This document shows positions 32,076 through 41,232 of a stretch of 44,948 bases of DNA, one piece after another; positions within the stretch are counted from its first letter, which is position 1, and each line of letters begins with the position of its first letter. Source of the stretch: Nitrososphaerales archaeon (GTDB taxonomy: Archaea; Thermoproteota; Nitrososphaeria; Nitrososphaerales; CADDZS01); the NCBI GenBank assembly GCA_030041355.1, contig JASHNZ010000043.1, positions 1 through 44,948 of the forward strand, written 5' to 3'. Both the position numbers and the translations under genes were made by a program. A model generated the notes under the pieces. That model was given only the letters and a program-made list of their open reading frames with translations, searched no databases and was not told the DNA's origin.

Positions 32076-33407
32076 TTGCCCAAGAAAACTACAGGAAGAA
32101 CAAAGGGAACGAGAGGCGCAAGCTCCTCAAACGATCTAATTTCTGACCTTCGCGCGAGCCAAGTCTTGGATTCACGAGGCAATCCAACCGTTGAAGTCGA
32201 TTTACTAACAAAGAGAGGTTTTCGGGGGAGAGCCATAGTTCCTTCTGGTGCATCGACAGGAATCCATGAAGCTCTCGAATTGAGAGATGGAAACAAAACA
32301 ATCTACGACGGGAAAAGCGTCTTGAAGGCCGTAGCAAACGTTGACGAATTAATAAAACCAGAGCTTGTAGGACAGCGCTGTACCGCTCAGGAAAAAATAG
32401 ACCAGATAATGGTCCAACTCGACGACACTCCAAACAAGTCTAAACTTGGCGCAAATGCGATCCTCGGGGTTTCGATGGCTCTTGCACGTGCCGCGGCCGC
32501 TTCGAGAGGCGAGTCTTTGTTCAGGTACCTTGCTTCCAGGGACAAGTACCGGCTCCCGGTTCCTATGATGAATGTCATTAACGGCGGGAAACACGCCGGA
32601 AACAAGCTCGCAATTCAGGAATTCATAATAGAGCCTATCGGCGCGGAGACCTTCGCCGAAGGTCTGAGATATGGCGTCGAAGTTTATCATTCCCTCAAGG
32701 CCGTGCTGACCGAAAAGTACGGCGTCTCGGCTATCAACGTTGGCGACGAAGGGGGATATGCGCCACCTCTAGAATCAACACGAGATGCTTTGGATGCTAT
32801 TATTCTCGCAATTCAGAAAGCTGGATATAATGAAACTCAGATTCGCATGGGGCTCGACCCCGCGTCCTCTAGTTTCTACGACAGAGCCTCAGGGAAATAT
32901 GCAATTGACGGAAAGAATCTTTCAGCAGGCGAGCTCGAGGATTTCTATTCCGATTTGATGAGCTCTTACCCTATTCTTACGATCGAAGATCCTTTCGACG
33001 AAGACTCTTTTTCTGATTTTGCGAGGTTCACCAAGAAGTTTGGAAGCAGGATCAAAATAATTGGCGATGATTTGTATGTCACAAACCGTGAAAGAATCTC
33101 CATAGGGATAAGAGAAAAAGCAACCAACGCGATCCTGATCAAGTTAAACCAGATCGGCTCAGTCACTGAAACGTTGGAAGCGATTTCAATGTCTAAAGAA
33201 GCTGGTTTTGAAATAGTCGTATCTCATAGATCTGGCGAAACAGAAGATGCCTTCATCGCGCACCTAGCCACAGCCGTAGAAAGTGCCTTTATCAAAGCTG
33301 GCGCACCCGCCCGTGGCGAGAGAACGGCGAAGTACAATGAATTGCTCAGGATCGAAGATGAGCTCGGAACAGCTGGCACCACGTATGCTGGACGCACAAT
33401 TTCCTAA
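32076..33407 (+). CDS. eno: Enolase with N-terminal basic extension
   Basis: A 443-residue enolase, interconverting 2-phosphoglycerate and phosphoenolpyruvate. Signature parts: ASQVLDSRGNPTVEVDL, VPSGASTGIHEALELRDG, VGDEGGYAPP (catalytic Glu), TIEDPFDED and IIGDDL (Mg2+ Asp/Glu), ILIKLNQIGS (catalytic Lys) and SHRSGETED (substrate). The family normally starts a few residues before the DSRGNPT motif; here about 20 extra residues, beginning PKKTTGRTKGTRG, precede it. The TTG start is supported by the TATA-like element and purine run upstream; a later start inside the extension has no better codon. Enolase supplies PEP, the substrate of the phosphosulfolactate synthase family. 28 bases before the enoyl-CoA hydratase gene, so probably one operon. 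Confidence 0.95.
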   Translation: MPKKTTGRTKGTRGASSSNDLISDLRASQVLDSRGNPTVEVDLLTKRGFRGRAIVPSGASTGIHEALELRDGNKTIYDGKSVLKAVANVDELIKPELVGQRCTAQEKIDQIMVQLDDTPNKSKLGANAILGVSMALARAAAASRGESLFRYLASRDKYRLPVPMMNVINGGKHAGNKLAIQEFIIEPIGAETFAEGLRYGVEVYHSLKAVLTEKYGVSAINVGDEGGYAPPLESTRDALDAIILAIQKAGYNETQIRMGLDPASSSFYDRASGKYAIDGKNLSAGELEDFYSDLMSSYPILTIEDPFDEDSFSDFARFTKKFGSRIKIIGDDLYVTNRERISIGIREKATNAILIKLNQIGSVTETLEAISMSKEAGFEIVVSHRSGETEDAFIAHLATAVESAFIKAGAPARGERTAKYNELLRIEDELGTAGTTYAGRTIS

Positions 33408-33435
33408 ATCCTTCTGCGGCTGTGGCGGATTGTAA

Positions 33436-34251
33436 ATGAGCGTCAAGAACACGCAGTCAACTATTGGCGATGTGAAATTCTTAATCTATGAAGTGAGGAA
33501 GGAGAAAAATTACGGTTTTATTGCGATAAACAGACCCGAAGTAATGAACGCTCTAAATATCGAAGTTCGCAAGGAACTTCTAAAAGTACTTGACTTCGCA
33601 GAGAAAGACGATTCTGTTAAGGCACTGGTGATAACGGGTGCGGGAGACCGCGCCTTCAGCGCTGGCGCAGATGTCCGAATGTTTCAATCAATGACTCCCT
33701 TTATGGCAAGAGAATACCTTAGAATTACGAAAGGGGCCGCGGAGAGAATTGAAAACTTTCCAAAGCCGGTCATTGCCGCGGTGAACGGTTACGCAATCGG
33801 AGGGGGCCTGGAAATTGCGATGGCCTGCGATATTATAATTGCTTCCGACGACGCAAAATTCGGGCAGGGCGAAATTAACGTCGGCATAATACCCGGAGTT
33901 GGAGGAACCCAAAAACTTCCGAGACATGTAGGAGTCAAAAAGGCCAAAGAAATGATTTTCACGGGCGACCTAATAGATGCAACGACGGCACTGAATATCG
34001 GTCTTGTAAACTCTGTCGTTGCAAAAAATGGTTTGATGAGTGCCGTCGAGAGCCTGGTGGCCAAAATTGTTTCCAAAAGTCCGCTCATTTTGAGGCTATC
34101 CAAGGAGGCGCTTAACCGATCAGTTGCAGGATTGAAAGATGGGCTCGATTACGAATCGGCGTTGTTTACATTGTGTTTTGCTTCAAATGATCAAAAAGAG
34201 GGAGCCAACGCATTCCTTGAGAAGCGAAAGCCCAGATTTCAGGGGAGTTAA
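33436..34251 (+). CDS. Enoyl-CoA hydratase/isomerase family protein
   Basis: A 271-residue crotonase-fold enzyme. The oxyanion-hole segments are SAGADVRMF and NGYAIGGGLE; the two catalytic glutamates are Glu126 (GGGLEIA) and Glu146 (GQGEINVGIIPG), spaced 20 residues as in true hydratases. It should hydrate enoyl-CoA esters such as crotonyl-CoA; in Thaumarchaeota the homologous hydratase acts in the 3-hydroxypropionate/4-hydroxybutyrate cycle, but other cycle genes are not in this window. It follows enolase by 28 bases. Confidence 0.93.
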   Translation: MSVKNTQSTIGDVKFLIYEVRKEKNYGFIAINRPEVMNALNIEVRKELLKVLDFAEKDDSVKALVITGAGDRAFSAGADVRMFQSMTPFMAREYLRITKGAAERIENFPKPVIAAVNGYAIGGGLEIAMACDIIIASDDAKFGQGEINVGIIPGVGGTQKLPRHVGVKKAKEMIFTGDLIDATTALNIGLVNSVVAKNGLMSAVESLVAKIVSKSPLILRLSKEALNRSVAGLKDGLDYESALFTLCFASNDQKEGANAFLEKRKPRFQGS

Positions 34252-34280
34252 CCCCTAAGGTAGCGAAGAAAATCCCGCAG

Positions 34281-34799
34281 TTACTTTGTCCGAGGAATTA
34301 TTCGAAACCTGCAGACCCCGGCTTCCTTTGCGGCGCATCTGATTTCCTGTGCTTTGTACTCAGATCTGAAGATTTCAGAGGCACCGCCACCGAGTACACC
34401 AGCCAAAAAGTGGCAAGTAAAGGGTCCAATGCCTTCCCGCCTAAGAATGAACGGTGAATTCTCTGCTATTGTATCGATGTCTTTTTCACTACTTATTTTG
34501 AATGTAATTTTTCCCCAGCCCGCCAAGTGAGAGAGTTTCTCAAAGGCTTCAAATAGCTCATCTTGAGGCAACTCCAGCTTAGCGACCCCTTTCACCAGTT
34601 TTCTACCATAACCCTCGCCCATCTTGTAAAGTATGATACTGGCTCCACTTTGAAATTGATCGTATAGAGAATCACACATCGAGCGATAAGCCGAACAGCT
34701 AAAAATGATCACACGGTGGTCTGAGAAGTTGTCTCGAAGGACCCCTTTCTCGTCTCTGTGGACAAGTCCAGCATCTTCAGAGAATTTTACAGTTCCCAC
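34281..34799 (-). CDS. V4R-domain protein
   Basis: A 172-residue protein. The C-terminal half carries the V4R (4-vinyl reductase) pattern: SPFILRREGIGPFTCHFLAG, VLGGGASEIFRSEY, QEIRCAAKEAGVCRFRI, with the conserved Cys/His. The N-terminal half (ASIILYKMGEGYGRKLVKGV) fits the same HNOB/V4R fold, so it is one whole domain without an attached output. V4R domains bind small molecules (possibly hydrocarbons) or metals, often as signalling sensors. The start is GTG at 34799. It converges with the hydratase gene. The spacer 34800-35028 shows nothing else. Confidence 0.8.
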   Translation of the reverse strand: MGTVKFSEDAGLVHRDEKGVLRDNFSDHRVIIFSCSAYRSMCDSLYDQFQSGASIILYKMGEGYGRKLVKGVAKLELPQDELFEAFEKLSHLAGWGKITFKISSEKDIDTIAENSPFILRREGIGPFTCHFLAGVLGGGASEIFRSEYKAQEIRCAAKEAGVCRFRIIPRTK

Positions 34800-35028
34800 T
34801 CGGAGAGTCTACCGAACGCAAAAAACAGACTGCCGACCCTCTTATTAAGCTACTTTCGGTCTTGGCTTAGCCCATATCTCAATTTCCGACCTGATTCAGT
34901 AATCAGCGGGATATGATCTAAACGACAGTGCAACACGCTAACTAGCTGCCTGAAATCCAAGCAAAGAACCTGCTCATAATTTTGATTGATGAGCTACTCG
35001 AGGATCAGGCTAGCATTCCATCGGAACG

Positions 35029-35643
35029 TCAGGGTCCCTTCCAATCAACCGGTTCGTGCTTGCTGCTCTTGCCGCTCAGATCCCATTGGAAACCGAATGC
35101 ATTGATTTTTGAAGATCTTGCTTTGCCTGGGGTTATCGGGCCCGTTCCAGTTTCAATCACCGGAGCATATTGGATTTGGGTAATATTTCCTTTTGCATCC
35201 TTCACAGCTTCGGTCTCGACGTTTACCTTATCTCCGATGGAAACTCCCCAGCCATTCCTGTCATAATGAAAGCTGATTGGAGCGAACTCCAGCCCGACCA
35301 TTTTCGAAATGAGGGAAGCTATCATTGCCGGAGCTCCTCCCGCTTGCCCTGTCATAATTGTTTGAAGCGCGTCCCTCTGGCTCGGATTTGCCTTTTCATC
35401 CATAATCACCCCCGCAGTCCACCCTCCTTTCCAGATGACTCCTTCGCCCAGATCTGCTACCAGAACGACGTTCAAGCCATCGAGCTTCGTATCACCGTAC
35501 TTTCCATCGTTAACGTGAACAGCAACCAGACCCTGACAGTGATTGCCAGTCGGGATCGAATTGAAGTTGCACGGGCAGGAGACTTCGCATGTGCAGCTGT
35601 CGAAGAAGTCACCCTTCATGTGCCATTTTTGAATTTGGGACAA
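35029..35643 (-). CDS. DUF1326 protein, two Cys pairs
   Basis: A 204-residue soluble protein of the DUF1326 family. The N-terminal motif SCTCEVSCPCNF provides Cys17, Cys19, Cys23 and Cys25 in the family's C-x-C-x3-C-x-C arrangement, a probable metal site. HMKGDFFDS just before it matches the family start, which supports the TTG at 35643 (the ATG nine codons on would cut the conserved Trp). It lies 65 bases downstream of the DUF2182 gene on the same strand; these two families regularly occur together and are thought to handle a metal, but no function is proven. Confidence 0.9.
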   Translation of the reverse strand: MSQIQKWHMKGDFFDSCTCEVSCPCNFNSIPTGNHCQGLVAVHVNDGKYGDTKLDGLNVVLVADLGEGVIWKGGWTAGVIMDEKANPSQRDALQTIMTGQAGGAPAMIASLISKMVGLEFAPISFHYDRNGWGVSIGDKVNVETEAVKDAKGNITQIQYAPVIETGTGPITPGKARSSKINAFGFQWDLSGKSSKHEPVDWKGP

Positions 35644-35708
35644 TGAGGCTACCTTTCAGAAATTGTCCAAGGTGTGCTATTTTAACTTTCTTAAATTCCA
35701 ATTTGTAA

Positions 35709-36536
35709 TTAGAGCATCACGAGTAGTCTTGGGAAGAACCCAACGAGCACTCCGAGAACGATGAATCCGGCTCCCACAAGCCCATTGAACCAGACAGACC
35801 CTTTCACAATCACCTTCTCGATTGCAATGACTCCCGCCAACGCCGCCATCACGGGGATACTCATGAGACCGACAGCAAGCATTACTAGCATGAAAGCCCA
35901 GCAGCAACCTACGCAGTAAGCACCATGGCTAAGTCCCATACGAATACTCCCGAACAGACCTTTTCGCGAGTGAGCAGCGAAGAATCCCATCGGCGAAACG
36001 CAGTTAGAAAGACATCTATTTTTCAATGGAGTGAACTGGTATACACCCGTAATGATCAGAACAGCACTGGGCGCTATCACAGACAAAAGAGATAGGGCAG
36101 GGAAATTCATCGAAAGATTTAGGGCCTCGTAAATGCCAAGATAAGCCGCAACACCCAGAATGGCATACATAATCAAATATCCACTCAAAAAGAGCGGCGT
36201 TCCAACGACCCTCGCCAGTCGTGGATTTGATTCGAGCTTCGTGGCGAACTTGTTGTACAATAGGACTATCGGTATCATCGCGGGGAACATCATCGCCGCC
36301 ATCCCGATCACCCAGATGACTAAGAAAATTGCGATGTTAGAAAGAGAAAGCGAAGATACAATTCCTGCTACTCCCATGGACATCATTCCTGATCCTGATG
36401 AGCTCATCATCAAGGGCATCAAATAATAGGACGCTATCCATGAGACGCCTGCAAAGGCAAGCAAGACAATTGCCACCGTAAGTGTTAGTCTGTCAGGAAC
36501 AAAGAAAGGTTTTGAAGTCCGCTGTGATTCGGACAT
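35709..36536 (-). CDS. DUF2182 metal-binding integral membrane protein
   Basis: About 275 residues from the ATG at 36536 (a longer start 18 codons upstream adds a non-conserved, Phe-rich stretch). About seven transmembrane helices. Characteristic parts: MAAMMFPAMIPIVLLYN with Met-rich helix ends, FTPLKNRCLSNCVSP, and GLSHGAYCVGCCWAFMLVML. The latter two supply conserved His and Cys residues within or beside the membrane that would bind a metal such as copper (inference). With the DUF1326 protein it forms the usual pair. A likely TATA stretch (tttacatttat on the complement, about 36568-36578) lies upstream. The rest of the 260-base spacer to the divergent gene at 36797 is unassigned. Confidence 0.88.
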   Translation of the reverse strand: MSESQRTSKPFFVPDRLTLTVAIVLLAFAGVSWIASYYLMPLMMSSSGSGMMSMGVAGIVSSLSLSNIAIFLVIWVIGMAAMMFPAMIPIVLLYNKFATKLESNPRLARVVGTPLFLSGYLIMYAILGVAAYLGIYEALNLSMNFPALSLLSVIAPSAVLIITGVYQFTPLKNRCLSNCVSPMGFFAAHSRKGLFGSIRMGLSHGAYCVGCCWAFMLVMLAVGLMSIPVMAALAGVIAIEKVIVKGSVWFNGLVGAGFIVLGVLVGFFPRLLVML

Positions 36537-36796
36537 TCCTAATTCACAGCGAAACAAAAAAAACTGTCTAATAAATGTAAACTTACGCACTTGGTCTCGG
36601 AGCCTTCTTACAGGCGACGCTTCAGGAGTTTGAGTGTTCTCATTTCTGTGTCGCTTCTGGAATTCGACCTATGCGTAAAAGGCCAATGGCTGGAAAAATG
36701 CTTCTGAGTATAGAACGAATTATTCGAGAGTTGAATTGCACCCCGTAATTTGACAGGTGAAATTTTGAATGCTTAATTCGCGGGAAATTTGCGAAT

Positions 36797-37720
36797 GTGA
36801 ATCGTGATTCCTTGAGCTCCCTCATCTCTAGACTTACGAAGAGAAGAAGAAAGGCAATCATAATTGGGTCGATATTGATAGTTTGCATTATTCTAGTCTC
36901 TGTCTTGGTCAGCTTCTTGATGTCTAGCCTAAAGCCTGCAAAAGCTTCGATTACAGTCTCTTTGGGGGCAGTTATACAAGGAAACTACTATGACTCATTC
37001 TATCCCGACGCTCCTGCTGGAGACTACGTAGGAATCACTATAACTGCGACGGGCTTTCCACCTAACTCTCCGATCAGAGTTAGAGGCGCTTCCGATGTTC
37101 CAAGGGTTTGGCTCTCCTCCTGCAACTGCTCCAACGGCTGGAAGAACGCTGAGACGAATAGTTCGGGTGATTTTGTAGGGACCTCTTATTGCGGGGTTGG
37201 ATCCAACAATCGGAATGCTTGTCTGACTGACACCGGTCAGGGAGCGACTTCCGCTCCTCCCGGAACATACAAGATTACCGTTATCGCAGGGGGTGTCAAG
37301 GCATCTTTCAAAATCACGATTAAAGCTGGAAACTCGAACATAACGGGCGAATCTGGACTTTTTAGTTTTCCGAGAAAAACCTCAGGAACAGCGGGAAGCA
37401 ATCTTACTATCCTTTACGCTGAATGCAACAATATCATTGCTCCGAATCACTCGAATTCTACACTTTCTCCGGGATGTAGTGGCTTATTCCTCGCTAATGG
37501 GATGGTGTCGGGAAGCATGTGCGGAGTTTCGTTTCCAATAGCGAGCTCATCAACAACGTTTCCGTGGCCGCAGCCCTCCGAAACCAAGGTGGCTCTCAAT
37601 AGCATAATATATCCGATACCCAGAGGTTGCACTGCTGGCAAAGATCAAGCGAATCTTACGATAGCTAGCGGAAGCGGCAATTCGGCAATCATGTTCACGT
37701 TCACGATCAAAGTTTCTTAG
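36797..37720 (+). CDS. Membrane-anchored beta-sandwich surface protein
   Basis: A 307-residue protein: a basic N-terminus (RLTKRRRKA), one transmembrane helix (about 20-44), then about 260 outside residues rich in Gly, Ser, Thr and N-x-S/T sites, with roughly eight Cys. The sequence VGITITATGFPPNSPIRVRG and the closing TYKITVIAGGVKASFKITI are typical of Ig/E-set folds, and a second similar block follows (SGTAGSNLTILYAE ... FTFTIKV), so two tandem beta-sandwich domains are likely. No enzymatic motif. The start is GTG at 36797. Role unknown; probably cell-surface structure or adhesion. Confidence 0.75.
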   Translation: MNRDSLSSLISRLTKRRRKAIIIGSILIVCIILVSVLVSFLMSSLKPAKASITVSLGAVIQGNYYDSFYPDAPAGDYVGITITATGFPPNSPIRVRGASDVPRVWLSSCNCSNGWKNAETNSSGDFVGTSYCGVGSNNRNACLTDTGQGATSAPPGTYKITVIAGGVKASFKITIKAGNSNITGESGLFSFPRKTSGTAGSNLTILYAECNNIIAPNHSNSTLSPGCSGLFLANGMVSGSMCGVSFPIASSSTTFPWPQPSETKVALNSIIYPIPRGCTAGKDQANLTIASGSGNSAIMFTFTIKVS

Positions 37721-37857
37721 CTCGAAGTTCGCGCCGTCATTGTCAAATTCTGTTCTATCCTAGGTTCGAGAAAGCGCGCCCGATTGTTTTGAAAATGACT
37801 CCAATAATCCTTTTCACAGAGCCATAACTTACTGTGGTTACTGTTCTGTTTCAGCAG

Positions 37858-38313
37858 ATGAAGCAAACAAATCTCGAGGGGACTCCTGACGTGCCAGAGA
37901 AGACAATTGGAAAAACTGAGATCAAGCTTACGAGGCTCGAGCTGGAGTATCTCCAAAACAAAAGGCTTGGGAGGCTCGCGACGGTAAGCAAATCAGGGCG
38001 ACCACATGTCGTTCCTGTAATTTACTCAATAGGAAACCATGATCGAGTTGTAATTTCTGGCGCAGGTTTCGAAAAAAGCTTCAAATTTGAGAACATGAAA
38101 GAAAACCCCAACGTTGCATTTGTTGTTGACAGCGTGAAACTGTCGCCTTGGACACCTATGGGAATCGAACTTCGCGGGAAGGCTCACATAACTACCATGG
38201 GTAATGCACAGAAGGGAGTCGAAATAATTGCGACAAAAAAAGTGAGTTGGGGCTTGACGGAAGAGACTGTCGCGCCTCGATCACCCGCTCAAACGGATGC
38301 ACAGGCCACTTGA
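37858..38313 (+). CDS. PPOX-class FMN/F420-dependent protein
   Basis: About 151 residues from the ATG at 37858; a GTG at 37834 would lie inside a TATA-like stretch (cataacttac, 37823-37832), so the later start is preferred. The split-barrel features are LELEYLQNKRLGRLATVSKS followed by GRPHVVPVIY, then VVISGAGFEKSFKFENMKEN with the phosphate-binding basic region, VAFVVDSV and GIELRGKAHI. It belongs to the PPOX class annotated as F420-dependent; the substrate is unknown. It is not similar enough to the protein at 14616 to be a recent copy. Confidence 0.88.
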   Translation: MKQTNLEGTPDVPEKTIGKTEIKLTRLELEYLQNKRLGRLATVSKSGRPHVVPVIYSIGNHDRVVISGAGFEKSFKFENMKENPNVAFVVDSVKLSPWTPMGIELRGKAHITTMGNAQKGVEIIATKKVSWGLTEETVAPRSPAQTDAQAT

Positions 38314-38562
38314 AAACATCTTTTTGATCTTCATGTAAATCCTGAACTGAAAGATCTGAGCACAAATTAAGCCTCGGTCAGCCTAGCTTCCTGATTTGTA
38401 ACTTAGCTCTTGGGTTTAAGTTCAAAGTTCCCCTTGTTTTTTGCAATGGGGTGGAGACCCATTTCGTGCGTTATCGAGATATTCCAGTCTTTTGCCTTTC
38501 AAGTCTATAGCGTGAAGTTACAGTCTTCAAGAAAATGATGCTCGTTCTCTTATTGTAAATGG

Positions 38563-38573
38563 TTTTATCTTTA
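38563..38573 (+). promoter_or_regulatory. TATA box of the cyclase gene
   Basis: ttttatcttta ends 26 bases before the TTG at 38599, supporting this start and an almost leaderless transcript. A small stem (aatggg 38445-38450, cccatt 38458-38463) lies further upstream in the otherwise unassigned spacer. Confidence 0.5.
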
Positions 38574-38598
38574 CAGGAAAGATGAAAGCGTTGACACT

Positions 38599-40533
38599 TT
38601 GGCCGAGATAATGCAGTCTCGAAGGCTAGCCGCAATAATGTTCACTGACATTGTGGGCTATACTGCTCTCACTCAATCCGATGAGTCACTTGCCCTAGAT
38701 GTGCTTGATAGGCACAATAGGCTTCTCAGACCTTTCTTTCCAAAGTATCACGGACGAGAAGTTAAGACAATCGGAGACTCTTTTCTTGTTGAATTCGATA
38801 GTGCGTTAGATGCGTGCATGTGCGCTATCCAAATACAGAATTTTCTCCATGACTACAATCTTTCATCGAAAGACGAATGGAAAATCAAACTTCGAATTGG
38901 CATTCACCTAGGCGATGTAATCCACCGCAATAATGACGTGTTTGGAGACGCTGTTAACATTGCATCAAGAATTCAACCGCTTGCGAATCCAGAAGGCGTT
39001 TGCATATCTGAGCAGGTTTATGACCAGATACAAAACAAGATCAGTTACCCTTTACGACAGTTGGAAAAAACCGAGCTCAAGAACGTTAAGGCTTTGATTA
39101 ATGTCTATACGATTGTATTGCCATGGGAAGCTAGACCAATTAATGAGCAACCTAACCTAAAGCTTAACCCGCGTCGAGTTGCAGTTCTCCCTTTTTCGAG
39201 TCTGAGCCCCGAGTCACAAGATGAGTACTTCGCCGACGGAATGACCGAGGAGGTTATTTCCACGATTTCCAAAATACAAGGCCTTGAGGTAATCTCCAGA
39301 ACATCAGTCATGCAATACAAGAAAGCCCCGAAGACCATCAAAGAAGTTTCGAAAGACCTTGAAGTTGGGACAGTTTTGGAGGGAAGCGTGCGAAAAGTCG
39401 GAAATAAGCTGAGAGTAAGTGCGCAAATGATTGACGCGGAGCGAGATCGGCACCTATGGGCTGAAAGTTACGACAGAGAACTCCAAGATGTCTTTGTAAT
39501 TCAGAGCGACATAGCAATGAAGGTTGCTGAAGCGTTACAAGCAAGGTTCCGTAAGAATATGAACGCTGCTGAGTCAACAGACAACATTGAAACTTACACG
39601 ATTTATCTTAAGGCTATGCAAAGGTTCCACGAAAGCACGGAATCTAGCCTGAGAGAAGCTATTGCCCTGTTTGAAAAAGCCACATCGTCGGACAAGAAAT
39701 TCGTACGTGCTCACACTGGGCTTGCCCACGCTTGGGGAAGAATGGCGCGAGGCGGATACGAAGACTTCATGGTTGCGGCAAGAAAGGCCGAAATCGAGGC
39801 CAAGAAAGCTCTTCAGCTAGCACGAGATTCGGCGGAAGCACACGCTGCCCTTGCCAACGCATACGTGTTCGTTGATAACTATCAGGAATCCATTTCAGAA
39901 GCCGAAAAGGCGATCGAGATCAATCCCAATCTGTCTGAAGCTCACATCTCGCTTGGAATTAATCGTTGTACGTTGGGAATGGCTGAAGATGGGATTGCAG
40001 AGCTGGAAAAGGGGTACAAGCTTGACCCACTCTCTTTCGATGCTGCTTCATATCTTGCGTATGCGTACATGGCGTCAGGGAAGACTTCCGAGGCTTTGGA
40101 CGTGCTTTGGAAACTCAAAGACGTTAACCCGCATAATGCGAGCATTTACGCGATGTTGGCTGATTGTTACATGGAGAGGGAAGAATTCTCTGAGGCACAA
40201 AAAATGCTAGACAATTGTATTCGAATAAGCCCTGAGGAACCGCGAGGCAAGCTGGGTCAAGCGTTGTTGTATGCCTATACTGGAAAGATAAAGGAAGCCG
40301 AGAGGGTGTTGAATGACATATTGGACAGTGAGACCGAGGCTGTACGGCTGTGGGGCCAATTCTTCATCCAAGCTGCACTTGGAAATTTTGATGATGCATT
40401 CAAAGCTCTCATGAGGATGGCTGAAACGCATGCTTGGCCGTTTCAGATAAAGTTGATGCCAGAATTGAAAGAACTGCGAAAGGATCCGCGTTTCTTGGAC
40501 TTCTGCAAAAAGGTCGGACTCCCCGCCAACTAA
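38599..40533 (+). CDS. Class III adenylate cyclase with TolB-like and TPR domains
   Basis: A 644-residue soluble protein. Residues about 8-175 are a class III cyclase: Asp17 (MFTDIVGY) and Asp60 (TIGDSFLVEF) for the metals, Lys56 and Asp113 for adenine choice, Asn120 and Arg124 (AVNIASRI) for the transition state, so adenylate rather than guanylate cyclase is expected. Residues about 185-310 match the TolB-like N-terminal region found in bacterial cyclase-TPR proteins (RRVAVLPFSSLSPESQDEYF). Residues about 320-640 are TPR repeats. No transmembrane segment. This architecture is common in rhizobia and other bacteria; its presence here suggests transfer. The start is TTG, fixed by the TATA box. 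Confidence 0.92.
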   Translation: MAEIMQSRRLAAIMFTDIVGYTALTQSDESLALDVLDRHNRLLRPFFPKYHGREVKTIGDSFLVEFDSALDACMCAIQIQNFLHDYNLSSKDEWKIKLRIGIHLGDVIHRNNDVFGDAVNIASRIQPLANPEGVCISEQVYDQIQNKISYPLRQLEKTELKNVKALINVYTIVLPWEARPINEQPNLKLNPRRVAVLPFSSLSPESQDEYFADGMTEEVISTISKIQGLEVISRTSVMQYKKAPKTIKEVSKDLEVGTVLEGSVRKVGNKLRVSAQMIDAERDRHLWAESYDRELQDVFVIQSDIAMKVAEALQARFRKNMNAAESTDNIETYTIYLKAMQRFHESTESSLREAIALFEKATSSDKKFVRAHTGLAHAWGRMARGGYEDFMVAARKAEIEAKKALQLARDSAEAHAALANAYVFVDNYQESISEAEKAIEINPNLSEAHISLGINRCTLGMAEDGIAELEKGYKLDPLSFDAASYLAYAYMASGKTSEALDVLWKLKDVNPHNASIYAMLADCYMEREEFSEAQKMLDNCIRISPEEPRGKLGQALLYAYTGKIKEAERVLNDILDSETEAVRLWGQFFIQAALGNFDDAFKALMRMAETHAWPFQIKLMPELKELRKDPRFLDFCKKVGLPAN

Positions 40534-40547
40534 AGACAGAACAGAAC

Positions 40548-41009
40548 CTAACTTAGCTCCATGAGTTGGGCATCCTTTCCTCTTCCATAATAGTTTGAGA
40601 TTAATCGTATCTTGCGAAAACCAAACTTTAGGTAGAGAGCGATCGCTGACTCGTTATCGGTTCTCACTTCAAGTTCAATTACCTTGCACTCAGGATAGGA
40701 GTTCTTTGATTGAGAGATGGCATCTTCCAGAAGTTTCGAGCCTATGCCCTTTCTCCTGGAAAGAGGGTCTACTGCTAGAGAAATAAGATGCGCCACTGTT
40801 TTTCCATTTCTAGTCTCGACTTTTGAAACAGAGTAGCCAACTATATTGTCTTGAACAAAAGCCGTTCGGAATATTGTGTCCCGACTCAAGTACAATCCCC
40901 AGAAGACCATGGGAGTGTAAGGATCATCGAAGGAGGCATTTTCGATCCGCTGAACAGCACGTAGATCTGTCACTTTACAATTTCTTATGGCGAGGTCTTC
41001 TGTATTCAA
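40548..41009 (-). CDS. RimI/Ard1-like GNAT N-acetyltransferase
   Basis: A 153-residue GNAT enzyme of the RimI/Ard1 group. LISLAVDPLSRRKGIGSKLL holds strand 4 and the acetyl-CoA loop (R-R-K-G-I-G), ELEVRTDNESAIALYLKFGF the strand-5/helix region, and FRKIRLISNYYGRGKDAQLM the C-terminal Tyr-Tyr segment typical for protein N-terminal acetylation. In archaea these enzymes acetylate protein N-termini or ribosomal proteins. The start is TTG at 41009. It converges with the cyclase gene, with only 14 bases between the stops. Confidence 0.9.
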   Translation of the reverse strand: MNTEDLAIRNCKVTDLRAVQRIENASFDDPYTPMVFWGLYLSRDTIFRTAFVQDNIVGYSVSKVETRNGKTVAHLISLAVDPLSRRKGIGSKLLEDAISQSKNSYPECKVIELEVRTDNESAIALYLKFGFRKIRLISNYYGRGKDAQLMELS

Positions 41010-41232
41010 TGGGTTCTGCTCCTATTCTCTGATCGAGAGTCAAATTTCTCTGATTTCTTTATTATGTCATAGAGGTTATCTATTAATTGAGAAATTACCC
41101 TTTCTGGAACCCAAGAAAGTGGAATCAAGAATTGCAAGCGGTCGATACAAGCGGAGTACCAAAAATAAAATGAAAAAACCTAATGCAACTTAAGCAAATT
41201 GACGTGCTTCACGAAACTTTAGGTAAGATGCC

